Shown here: one piece after another, positions 7,787-15,523 of the stretch
How positions within the stretch are numbered: the first letter of the stretch is position 1
Layout: each line of letters begins with the position of its first letter
Source of the DNA: RGIG3528 sp045640725
Lineage (GTDB): Bacteria; Bacillota; Clostridia; Lachnospirales; Lachnospiraceae
NCBI GenBank assembly: GCA_045640725.1
Contig: JAZUFN010000131.1
Location: 1 to 24,053, forward strand
Direction: 5' to 3'
DNA length: 24,053 nt
The notes under the pieces: model-generated
Seen by the model: only the letters and a program-made list of their open reading frames with translations
What the model was told of the DNA's origin: nothing
Databases searched by the model: none
Made by a program: the position numbers and the translations under genes

Positions 7787-7889
7787 ATAATAAAACCTCC
7801 CTAAGTTTTATAAAGATATTCCTATAAATTATAACATTTACGGAAGCTTATTTCAACTTAAAATCCTTAAATATAAAGGCTGAAACGGC
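7787..7889. other. Intergenic region between radC and mreB
   Basis: This 103-base gap is the longest non-coding stretch in the window. It holds the mreB promoter and ribosome binding site. I looked for a radC terminator and found no stable stem followed by a T run, so some read-through from the repair cluster into the shape operon is possible. Confidence 0.7.
7828..7856 (-). promoter_or_regulatory. Sigma-A-type promoter for the mreB-rodA operon
   Basis: On the minus strand, TTGAAA (plus-strand 7851-7856) is followed by a 17-base spacer and TATAAT (plus-strand 7828-7833). A TG one base before the -10 box gives an extended -10. The -10 box ends about 41 bases upstream of the mreB ATG, leaving room for a short leader with GGAGG at 7796-7800. 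This is a textbook vegetative promoter in the largest intergenic gap of the window and it should drive mreB through rodA. Confidence 0.85.
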
Positions 7890-8576
7890 TTAAAATTTGT
7901 TATTATCTTTTAAAGAGTAATGAGAATCATACCCAAGAATAATATGATCCAACACGGGAATACCCATCATCTGTCCTAAATGAACAAGTTTTATGGTAAT
8001 ATCAATATCTTCTTTTGATGGCTTGCAGTCACCTGAGGGATGATTATGTAAAACAACCATGGCCGCAGCTCCGCTTTTTAATGCAGCCATAAAAATATCC
8101 CTGGGCTCACAAACCGCCATTTTAACACTCCCTATAAATATTATTTCCTCTTTGATGACTCGATTTTTTACATCCAGAAAAAGTACCATAAGATGCTCTT
8201 TCGTATGATAGCGAAAACGGGGTAAGTAATACTCAGCTATCTCTTGTGAATTGTGAAAATGATTACCAATAGGCCTTTTTGCATCTGCAATCCTTTTTGC
8301 TATCTCAGCTGCAGCAAGAAGCTGAATGGCCTTAACATCCCCTATTCCGGGAAGCTGTACCAGATCCTCGCGACTGCATAACAGTAATTTATGTAAGCCC
8401 TCTTCTCCGCAAAATTCCACCACTCTTTGTGCTATTTCGTCAGCCCTTTCTCCCTTCCCTCCTGAGCGTATTAAAATAGTGAGAAGCTCCCTGTCAGACA
8501 GGGCCTGGCTTCCCACTTCTTTAAATTTTTCATAAGGTCTGTCGGAAATCGGCAGATTTTTCATTGTTTGTTTCAT
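7890..8576 (-). CDS. radC: RadC/JAB-domain protein (revised ATG start)
   Basis: A 228-residue RadC-family (DUF2466) protein, numbered from the ATG at 8574-8576. The N-terminal part has LSDRELLTILIRSGG and a helix-hairpin-helix (LPGIGDVKAIQLLAA, about 75-89). The C-terminal JAB/MPN+ metalloprotease-like domain carries the zinc motif HNHPSGD with His177 and His179, and Asp190 in the SKEDID segment. RadC was once linked to DNA repair, but its true function is uncertain. An in-frame GTG at 8591 would add 5 residues, but GGAAGGAGA at 8581-8589 sits between the two candidates and points to the ATG at 8576. It ends the repair/RNA-modification cluster, about 50 bases after the PLP enzyme gene. Confidence 0.95.
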   Translation of the reverse strand: MKQTMKNLPISDRPYEKFKEVGSQALSDRELLTILIRSGGKGERADEIAQRVVEFCGEEGLHKLLLCSREDLVQLPGIGDVKAIQLLAAAEIAKRIADAKRPIGNHFHNSQEIAEYYLPRFRYHTKEHLMVLFLDVKNRVIKEEIIFIGSVKMAVCEPRDIFMAALKSGAAAMVVLHNHPSGDCKPSKEDIDITIKLVHLGQMMGIPVLDHIILGYDSHYSLKDNNKF

Positions 8577-8580
8577 TTTA

Positions 8581-8589
8581 TCTCCTTCC
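8581..8589 (-). promoter_or_regulatory. Ribosome binding site deciding the radC start
   Basis: GGAAGGAGA on the minus strand, 4 bases before the ATG at 8576. It lies inside the longer GTG-initiated reading frame, which makes that upstream start unlikely. Confidence 0.75.
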
Positions 8590-8627
8590 ACCCATTTCTC
8601 CCGAACAAGTTTAAGAAGATTTTAAAA

Positions 8628-9905
8628 TTACAGAGTAATAAGTCCTTTTTCATACATTTTCTGCAGAGAAAGAATTACTCCCAGCTTTGCATGATACCAG
8701 GTAAGGCCTCCCTGAAAGTAAATAGCATAAGGTGCTTCCAAAGGACCGTCTGCGGACAGCTCTATAGATGAACCCTGGACAAAGGCTCCGGCTGCCATAA
8801 TAATATCACAATGGTAACCCGGCATAGGAGCAGGTTCAGGCTTAACAAAGCTGTCAACGGCAGCGGCTGCCTGGATACCTTCACAAAATGCAATCATTTT
8901 TTCAGGTGAACCCAAGGTAATAGCCTGGATAATATCATGTCTGTCTTCAGTAGCATTGGGGATACATGGATATCCCAAACGTTCATAGACATTGGCTGCG
9001 AAAATAGCTCCCTTTTCTGCAGATGCAGCTACTGTAGGTGCCAGGAACAGTCCCTGGAAAAACTTTTCATTTACACCAAGAGTAGCGCCTACATCCTTAC
9101 CCACTCCCGGAGCAGTAAGACGGAAAGCACATCTTTCTATAAGGTCATGTCTACCGCATATATAACCGCCGATAGGTGCCAAGCCGCCACCGGGATTCTT
9201 AATAAGTGAGCCTACTACCATGTCGGCTCCTACATCAGATGGCTCTATCTCTTCAATAAATTCACCATAACAATTGTCCACCATAACATCTACGTCCGGC
9301 TTTATGCCTTTAATAAATGAAATAAGTTCACCTATCTGTGGCACGGAAAAGGATGGACGGGTAGCATAGCCCTTGGAACGCTGAATGGTTACCAGCTTTG
9401 TTTTCTCATTAATAGCCTTTTTAATATTCTCATAGTCAAAAGAACCATCAGGAAGCAGGTCTACCTGCCTGTAAGACACACCATATTCAGCTAATGAGCC
9501 CACCTGCGGTCTGATACCTATGACGCCTTCAAGAGTATCGTAAGGCTTACCTACAGGAGAAAGTATTTCATCACCGGGATGAGTAGCTGCAAAAAGAGCC
9601 AGAGCCAGTGCATGGGTACCACAAGTAATCTGAGGTCGCACCAGTGCATCCTCAGTATGGAAAATGCTGGCATATACAGCCTCCAAAGCATCACGTCCTG
9701 CATCGTCATGGCCATATCCCGTAGATGAACCAAAATGCTCAGCAGCCACATAATTTTCCTGCATGGCACGTATTACTTTAAGCTGATTGTATTCAGCCAC
9801 CTCATCAATTTTTTCAAATCTTTCTTTTAATGAATCCAGCACTTCCAGACAGAAGTCCGAAACCTTTTTGTCTATACCCATCCGGGCATAAATACGGTCT
9901 AACAT
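8628..9905 (-). CDS. Methionine gamma-lyase-like PLP enzyme (COG4100, aluminium-resistance family)
   Basis: A 425-residue fold-type I PLP enzyme of the cystathionine beta-lyase-like family PF06838/COG4100, similar to Bacillus YnbB. Visible motifs are FGSSTGYGHDDAGRD at 58-71, the RPQITCGTHAL cofactor region at 90-100, VDNCYGEF at 209-216 (Asp209 expected to pair with the pyridine nitrogen) and GSLIKNPGGGLAPIGG at 232-247, where Lys236 is the likely PLP-binding lysine. The family is annotated variously as methionine gamma-lyase or aluminium resistance protein; the physiological substrate is not established. It follows miaA by 17 bases with an excellent AAAGGAGA ribosome binding site. A similar position near miaA occurs in Bacillus (ynbB close to miaA and hfq), so the link is old. 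A function in sulfur amino acid metabolism is plausible but unproven. Confidence 0.92.
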   Translation of the reverse strand: MLDRIYARMGIDKKVSDFCLEVLDSLKERFEKIDEVAEYNQLKVIRAMQENYVAAEHFGSSTGYGHDDAGRDALEAVYASIFHTEDALVRPQITCGTHALALALFAATHPGDEILSPVGKPYDTLEGVIGIRPQVGSLAEYGVSYRQVDLLPDGSFDYENIKKAINEKTKLVTIQRSKGYATRPSFSVPQIGELISFIKGIKPDVDVMVDNCYGEFIEEIEPSDVGADMVVGSLIKNPGGGLAPIGGYICGRHDLIERCAFRLTAPGVGKDVGATLGVNEKFFQGLFLAPTVAASAEKGAIFAANVYERLGYPCIPNATEDRHDIIQAITLGSPEKMIAFCEGIQAAAAVDSFVKPEPAPMPGYHCDIIMAAGAFVQGSSIELSADGPLEAPYAIYFQGGLTWYHAKLGVILSLQKMYEKGLITL

Positions 9906-9922
9906 TTTATATCTCCTTTAAA

Positions 9923-10846
9923 TCAACTAACAAAATCCTGAGAGATTATACATAGAATCTCCTCTTCTGACAAGAGGGATTTATCAAACCATTTTACATC
10001 ATCTTCGTGACGCAGCCAGGTGAGCTGTCTTTTGGCAAAGTGTCTGGTAGATAATTTGAGGGTATATACTGCTTCCGGAAGACTGCATTTCCCCAGCAGA
10101 TAATCTGCTATTTCCTTATATCCCAGACCTTTCATGGCTACAGAATCCACCGGAACACCTTCATCCAAGAGGGCTCTGACTTCATCTACCAGCCCCTCCT
10201 CAAGCATCTGGTCGATTCTTTTCTCAATTCTGTCATATATTACCTCTCTTTTATGAGTAAGAGCATAATATTTAAAATCATAAGGAGACTTTTTCTGCCT
10301 TTCTGTCTCGTTATGCACAGACATTTTTTCGCCGGTTTGATAAAAATATTCCAGAGCCCTGATTACACGCTTAATATTGTTGGGGTGAATGGCCATAGCA
10401 CTGTCAGGATCAATTTCTTTAAGCCTCTCATAATTGGATATACCACCATCCTCACAAGCCTTCTTTTGCAATTCTTTGCGAATAGTTAAATCCTGCTCTT
10501 CATCCTTAAAATCTACATCATATAGAAGCGCCTGTATGTAAAATGCAGTGCCACCAACTATTATGGGCAGCTTTCCCCTGCTCCAGATATCCTGACATGC
10601 TGCTTTTGCAAGACTTGCAAAAGTAGCCACATTAAATTCCTCAGTAGGCTCCAAAATATCAATCAAATGGTGGGGAACTCCCTCCATTTCAGATGGTTTG
10701 ATTTTGGCAGTGCCAATATTCATTCTACGATAAACCTGCATGGAATCCGCAGATATTATCTCACCATTCAGTCTCTTGGCCAGTGCTATGGAAATATGAG
10801 TCTTTCCCACAGCTGTAGGCCCGGACAAAATAATCATTTTTTCCAT
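9923..10846 (-). CDS. miaA: tRNA dimethylallyltransferase MiaA
   Basis: A 307-residue enzyme that transfers a dimethylallyl group to N6 of adenosine 37 in tRNAs reading UNN codons, the first step to ms2i6A. The P-loop is GPTAVGKT at 9-16. SADSMQVYRRMNIGTAK (about 34-50), the PHHLIDI segment and the VGGTAFYIQALLY motif are typical. The ATG at 10844-10846 lies 3 bases after the mutL stop, with AAAAGGA in the end of mutL as the likely ribosome binding site. An internal Met4 is a weaker start candidate. The mutS-mutL-miaA order is widely conserved in bacteria. Length and motifs are normal. Confidence 0.98.
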   Translation of the reverse strand: MEKMIILSGPTAVGKTHISIALAKRLNGEIISADSMQVYRRMNIGTAKIKPSEMEGVPHHLIDILEPTEEFNVATFASLAKAACQDIWSRGKLPIIVGGTAFYIQALLYDVDFKDEEQDLTIRKELQKKACEDGGISNYERLKEIDPDSAMAIHPNNIKRVIRALEYFYQTGEKMSVHNETERQKKSPYDFKYYALTHKREVIYDRIEKRIDQMLEEGLVDEVRALLDEGVPVDSVAMKGLGYKEIADYLLGKCSLPEAVYTLKLSTRHFAKRQLTWLRHEDDVKWFDKSLLSEEEILCIISQDFVS

Positions 10847-10849
10847 TTA

Positions 10850-12814
10850 TCAAATAATCCTTTTAAACATTTTATCCATTTGTTCACGGGTATAAGAAAT
10901 GGTAGTGGGTCTGCCGTGAGGGCAATGATACGGATCTTCCAGTGTCAGCATATCCGAAATAAGCTTACGAGCCTCCTCTTCCGGCAAAATAGTATTACCT
11001 TTAACTGCAGCTTTACAAGAAATAGTTGCGATACGATCATTTAATATCTCAGGATTCTTATGATCTCTGTCTGACATCAGACTGGCTACCACTTCTTTAA
11101 ACATAGCATCCAGATCAATATCAACAAAATCAGCTGGTAGGCCTGTGATTTTAACATCAGAAAGACCAAATTCCTCTATCTCAAAGCCCATCTGTGTAAA
11201 AACAGAAAGATGTTCCATGATGCATTGGACTTCTCTCACGGAAAGCCCAACCACCTTTCCCGGGAAAATAGCCTGTGTAGCAAATGTCTCTTTCTCCCGG
11301 AGTCTTTTCATGGTTCGTTCATACAAAACTTTTTCATGAGCAGCATGCTGATCTATCATGAAAACAGTGTTATCCATTTCTATTATCCAAAAAGTCCCCA
11401 GTACCTGTCCCACGATTCTGAATTCTTTTTCCCGCTCTTTATAAAGATCCGGAATAAAAGATTCCTGCTGTGGATTTTCTACTACCGGTGCATTTTTGTA
11501 AGCACCAAAAAGAATATTCTCATTATTCTCTGCCACAACCGTCGGCTCTTCTATCCGGGCCTCCGGTTCTTTCCCCCCGGGAATCACCGGCTCCGGCGTC
11601 TTAGGCTTAGGCGTTTTTACCTCAGGAGTTTTTACCTCAGGAGCGCTGTATATCTTAAGGCTTTCCGGTATGGCAACCGGTGTATTTTCAGGTGTAATAA
11701 GCTCTTTAACAGCGGGCTTTCTTACTTCAAAAGCCTCAGGCAAATGACGATTATTAAGCTCCTGTACCTTCTCTTTATGCTGCATAGAAGGAGACTTATC
11801 GTTTCCTCCCTGATTTACTATCATCGTTTTTCCCGAAAGAGCTTCTCTTACTCCGTCAAAAATAAGTCTGTATACAGCCTCTGTGTCCGTGAATCTAAGC
11901 TCCAGCTTGGAAGGATGAACATTAACGTCCAGCTGGTCAGAAGGCATATCCAGGAAGAGGGCACAGACAGGGTAACAATGGCCCATCATATAGCCTTTGT
12001 AACCGTCCTCTAAGGCATTTCTAAGTACAGCACATTTAACAAAACGCCCATTTACAAAAAAGCCTTCCAGATTACGATTACCTCTGGATACATAGGGCTT
12101 TGCTATGATACCTGAAAGATGATAATTACGAAGCTCATCAGTAATATTTACCTCCAGTGAGGCTTTGGCCATATCCAGACCATAAAGCTCCATAAAGGTT
12201 TCCTTGAGCTTTCCATGACCGGCAGTATGCAGCTGCACCTTTCCGTTTACTATAAGCTTAAATGATATTTCCGGATGGCAAAGAGCCTGTTTTTCCACCA
12301 TTTCACATACGTAACCGGCTTCTGTACCCGGGCTTTTTAAAAATTTACGTCTGACAGGTGTGTTATAGAAAAGATCTTTAACAAGAAAAGTAGTACCGTC
12401 AGGGCAGCCTGCTTCCTCCAAAGTCTTTTCCTCTCCTCCCTCAATAACGTATCTTCGACCAATAAAGGCCTGAGCAGTCTTTGACAAAAGCTCTACTCTG
12501 GCAATGCTGGCTATAGACGAAAGTGCCTCACCTCTAAAGCCCAGACTATGAATGGAAAGTAAGTCAGCAGCCTTTTTAATCTTAGATGTGGCATGACGAA
12601 AAAAAGCAATCTTAATATCATTTTCTTCAATACCGGAACCATTGTCAGTGACTCTGATAAGGTCGATGCCACCATTTTTAATCTCGATGGTAACAGCTGA
12701 ACTTCCGGCATCTACCGCATTTTCCACCAGTTCTTTAACCACAGATGCCGGGCGCTCTATCACTTCACCTGCAGCTATCTGATCTATTGTATTTTTATCT
12801 AGGATATTTATCAT
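10850..12814 (-). CDS. mutL: DNA mismatch repair protein MutL (endonuclease type)
   Basis: A 654-residue GHKL ATPase with a C-terminal nuclease domain; it couples mismatch recognition by MutS to strand nicking. N-terminal ATPase motifs are ELVENAVDAG at 28-37 (catalytic Glu31), DNGSGI at 57-62 and HSLGFRGEAL at 89-98. The C-terminal domain has the metal-binding DQHAAHEKVLYE at 488-499 (relatives read DQHAAHER), SCKAAVK at 599-605 and CPHGRPT at 631-637. It should therefore nick DNA itself, consistent with the absence of mutH here. QAIFP at 514-518 aligns by position with the sliding-clamp-binding motif of Bacillus MutL; this is inference. Residues 335-450 are a low-complexity Pro/Glu/Lys linker with short TPEVK repeats. 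It starts 36 bases after the mutS stop. Confidence 0.98.
   Translation of the reverse strand: MINILDKNTIDQIAAGEVIERPASVVKELVENAVDAGSSAVTIEIKNGGIDLIRVTDNGSGIEENDIKIAFFRHATSKIKKAADLLSIHSLGFRGEALSSIASIARVELLSKTAQAFIGRRYVIEGGEEKTLEEAGCPDGTTFLVKDLFYNTPVRRKFLKSPGTEAGYVCEMVEKQALCHPEISFKLIVNGKVQLHTAGHGKLKETFMELYGLDMAKASLEVNITDELRNYHLSGIIAKPYVSRGNRNLEGFFVNGRFVKCAVLRNALEDGYKGYMMGHCYPVCALFLDMPSDQLDVNVHPSKLELRFTDTEAVYRLIFDGVREALSGKTMIVNQGGNDKSPSMQHKEKVQELNNRHLPEAFEVRKPAVKELITPENTPVAIPESLKIYSAPEVKTPEVKTPKPKTPEPVIPGGKEPEARIEEPTVVAENNENILFGAYKNAPVVENPQQESFIPDLYKEREKEFRIVGQVLGTFWIIEMDNTVFMIDQHAAHEKVLYERTMKRLREKETFATQAIFPGKVVGLSVREVQCIMEHLSVFTQMGFEIEEFGLSDVKITGLPADFVDIDLDAMFKEVVASLMSDRDHKNPEILNDRIATISCKAAVKGNTILPEEEARKLISDMLTLEDPYHCPHGRPTTISYTREQMDKMFKRII
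11613..11642 (-). repeat. mutL: Exact 15-base tandem repeat in the mutL linker
   Basis: Two perfect copies of a 15-base unit (11613-11627 and 11628-11642) encode PEVKT twice. A degenerate third unit on the low-coordinate side, about 11594-11612, encodes KPKTPEP. The unit length is a multiple of three, so gain or loss of copies would keep mutL in frame and only change the length of the Pro-rich linker. Confidence 0.9.
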
Positions 12815-12850
12815 TTAATAAAATAATCCTTTCCTTCCCACCAAAAAGGG

Positions 12851-15523
12851 CTATCTGCATTTTTCCTGCAGCTTATATAAGCAGTTTAAAGCATCCAGCG
12901 GGGTCATTGCCTGTACATTTACATGTAAGAGCTCATTTATTATCTGCATATATTTGGAATTATCAAATTCTTCCGTTTCTTCTATAATCACTTCTTTGGG
13001 CTCTTCAAACAAGGAAAGCTGGCCGTCAAATACCATGTCATTTTTGGCTTTTTTAGTCTCTTCTACCTGTCCCAGCTGATTATCAAATATCTCACCGGCA
13101 TTAATATCATTTTTCACCAGCTTTTCTGATATTTCAGTGGCACGACGCAGTACTTCCTCCGGAAGTCCGGCCAGTCTGGCTACCTGAATACCATAACTCT
13201 TATCCGCTCCGCCTCTTATTATCTTACGTAAAAATACTATTGAGTCTCCCTGTTCCTTAACAGCTATGCAAAAATTCACAACGCCTTTAAGTCTGCCTTC
13301 CAGCTCAGTAAGCTCATGATAATGAGTGGCAAAAAGGGCTTTGGCTCCCAGCTTCTTTGTATCTGCAATATGCTCCACTACTGCCCATGCTATGGATAGT
13401 CCGTCATAGGTGGATGTTCCACGCCCGATTTCATCCAAAATAAGCAGGCTCTTTTTTGTGGCATTTTTAAGGATATTGGCCACTTCATTCATTTCAACCA
13501 TAAATGTAGACTGCCCGCTAGCCAAGTCATCAGATGCTCCCACTCTGGTAAAAATACGATCTACAATGCCGATTTTGGCTGAAGTTGCAGGAACAAAGGA
13601 TCCCAGCTGGGCCATCAGAACAATAAGCGCAGTTTGTCTCATGTATGTAGACTTACCCGCCATATTGGGGCCGGTAATAACAGCTATTCTACTGTCATTG
13701 CCATCCAGATATGTATCATTATCAATAAATAAATCATTTACAATAAGCTGCTCTACTACAGGATGTCTTCCGCCCTTTATGGAAATAACTGAATCATCTG
13801 TAATGGCAGGTCTTACATAATTATTGACTGTAGCCACTTTTGAAAGAGCACACAAAAAATCTGTGACAGCTATAGCTCTGGCTGAAGACTGAATACGAAG
13901 AACACATTTTGCCACCTGATCTCTAAGGTCCTCAAAAAGATTGTACTCCAAGGAAAAAAGTCTGTCTTCAGAGCCCAGAATAGCCTCTTCAATCTTCTTT
14001 AATTCTTCATTGGTATATCGCTCAGCACCTGCCAGTGTCTGTTTTCTAATCCAATTTCCCGGTACTAAATCCTTGAAAGAATTTGTTACTTCAAAATAAT
14101 ATCCAAATACCCTATTGTATTTAATCTTGAGATTCTTAATACCGGTGGCTTCTTTCTCCTTAATCTCCAGATCCATTAGCCAGTTTTTACCTTCTGTTTT
14201 AGCTAAACGCAGTCTGTCTACTTCTTCGTTATAGCCGGTTTTAATAATACCTCCTTCTTTAATCTGTATAGGTGGCTCCTCATTTACAGCACTTGTAATA
14301 AGCTCAGCCAAGTCGCGAAGTTCATCTATTTCCCCACAGGTTTTCTTAATAAGACCGGATTTCATTTCAGACAGAAGCGCCTTAATATGCGGTAACATCC
14401 GGAGAGAAGTAGCCAGAGCTATCATATCTCTGGGATTGGCTGTCCGATAGGAAATCTTACTCATAAGTCTTTCCAAATCATATATAGCATCCAGATACTC
14501 TCGCAGCTCTTCTCTGGTCATGGCATTATTATTCAGATTTTCAATAGCATCCAGCCGTTCATTTATCTCGCTTTTCTTAATCAGAGGCTGCTCGATATAA
14601 TTCTTAAGCAGTCTGGCTCCCATGGCCGTCTTGGTCTTATCCAAAACACCAAAAAGTGAACCCTTTTTCTGTTTTTCACGCATAGTCTCCGTAAGCTCCA
14701 GATTGCGTCTGGTAGAAGCATCAATAATCATGAAACGACCCACAGAATAAGTCTCGACTCTGGTAATATGTAAAAGAGAGTTTTTCTGAGTGTCAAAAAG
14801 GTATTTGAGAAGGGCACCTGAAGCCAGCTTAGACATGGATGTTTTAATACCCAGATCAGACGAAGACTGGTGAAAATGACTGTTAATCTGACTTTCACAC
14901 ACCTCATCGTCAAAAGAATAATCCTCTAAAATAAAAATGAAGATATTCATTTTAGACTTTAATTCATCCAGATTCAGTCCTGACACTATACATGAGGAAT
15001 TACAAATAATCTCTGACGGTGCAAATTTTACTATCTCGTCCATGCAAAGAGAGAGACTGTCAACTTCTGTTACCATGAAATCTCCTGTAGCCACATCGGT
15101 AGTGGCAATTCCAAATTTGCCATCTACAAAAGCAATACAGGAAAGATAGTTGTGCGCACTCAAATCTTCATTTTTGGCAGATGTATTGGTACCCGGAGTA
15201 ACAATTCTGGTAACTTCTCTTTTTACCAGTCCTTTGGCCTGTTTCGGGTCTTCTACCTGTTCACATATAGCTACTTTATAGCCCAAGGATACCAATCTGT
15301 CCAAATATGCATCTACGGCATGAAAAGGTATGCCGCACATAGGCGCGCGCTCTTCCAGACCACACATTTTACCTGTAAGTGTCAGCTCCAGCTCACGGGA
15401 TGCTACTTTTGCATCTTCATAAAACATCTCGTAAAAGTCACCCAGACGGTAAAAAAGGATACAGTCTTTATACTGTTCCTTGGTCTCCATATACTTTTCC
15501 ATCATTGGCGATAATTCACCCAT
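12851..15523 (-). CDS. mutS: DNA mismatch repair protein MutS
   Basis: An 890-residue MutS, slightly longer than average. Domain I carries the mismatch-reading Phe-x-Glu motif (F30, E32 in GDFYEMF). Connector, lever and clamp domains follow. The ATPase has Walker A GPNMAGKS at 618-625, DEIGRGTS at 697-704 and FATHYHEL at 731-738. A C-terminal QLSLF at 835-839 is a canonical beta-sliding-clamp binding motif, and MTPLDALNCLYKLQ at 873-886 matches the terminal oligomerisation motif. MutS recognises mispairs and small loops, then recruits MutL. The ATG lies inside the stop region of the upstream MutS-like gene (8-base overlap), suggesting coupled translation. All catalytic residues look intact. 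Confidence 0.99.
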   Translation of the reverse strand: MGELSPMMEKYMETKEQYKDCILFYRLGDFYEMFYEDAKVASRELELTLTGKMCGLEERAPMCGIPFHAVDAYLDRLVSLGYKVAICEQVEDPKQAKGLVKREVTRIVTPGTNTSAKNEDLSAHNYLSCIAFVDGKFGIATTDVATGDFMVTEVDSLSLCMDEIVKFAPSEIICNSSCIVSGLNLDELKSKMNIFIFILEDYSFDDEVCESQINSHFHQSSSDLGIKTSMSKLASGALLKYLFDTQKNSLLHITRVETYSVGRFMIIDASTRRNLELTETMREKQKKGSLFGVLDKTKTAMGARLLKNYIEQPLIKKSEINERLDAIENLNNNAMTREELREYLDAIYDLERLMSKISYRTANPRDMIALATSLRMLPHIKALLSEMKSGLIKKTCGEIDELRDLAELITSAVNEEPPIQIKEGGIIKTGYNEEVDRLRLAKTEGKNWLMDLEIKEKEATGIKNLKIKYNRVFGYYFEVTNSFKDLVPGNWIRKQTLAGAERYTNEELKKIEEAILGSEDRLFSLEYNLFEDLRDQVAKCVLRIQSSARAIAVTDFLCALSKVATVNNYVRPAITDDSVISIKGGRHPVVEQLIVNDLFIDNDTYLDGNDSRIAVITGPNMAGKSTYMRQTALIVLMAQLGSFVPATSAKIGIVDRIFTRVGASDDLASGQSTFMVEMNEVANILKNATKKSLLILDEIGRGTSTYDGLSIAWAVVEHIADTKKLGAKALFATHYHELTELEGRLKGVVNFCIAVKEQGDSIVFLRKIIRGGADKSYGIQVARLAGLPEEVLRRATEISEKLVKNDINAGEIFDNQLGQVEETKKAKNDMVFDGQLSLFEEPKEVIIEETEEFDNSKYMQIINELLHVNVQAMTPLDALNCLYKLQEKCR

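Noticed and set aside
7184..7804. Plus-strand open frame of 206 codons opposite mreB
   Set aside because: It is fully antisense to mreB, with no domain and no ribosome binding site that stands out.
7857..7889. Possible radC terminator
   Set aside because: The region contains GCCGTTTCAGCC, which is a short direct repeat of GCC rather than an inverted repeat, and no stem-loop plus T run is visible.
11210..12013. Plus-strand open frame of 267 codons across mutL
   Set aside because: It is the complement of a well-supported mutL gene, has low-complexity Arg/Leu/Phe-rich content and no recognisable domain.
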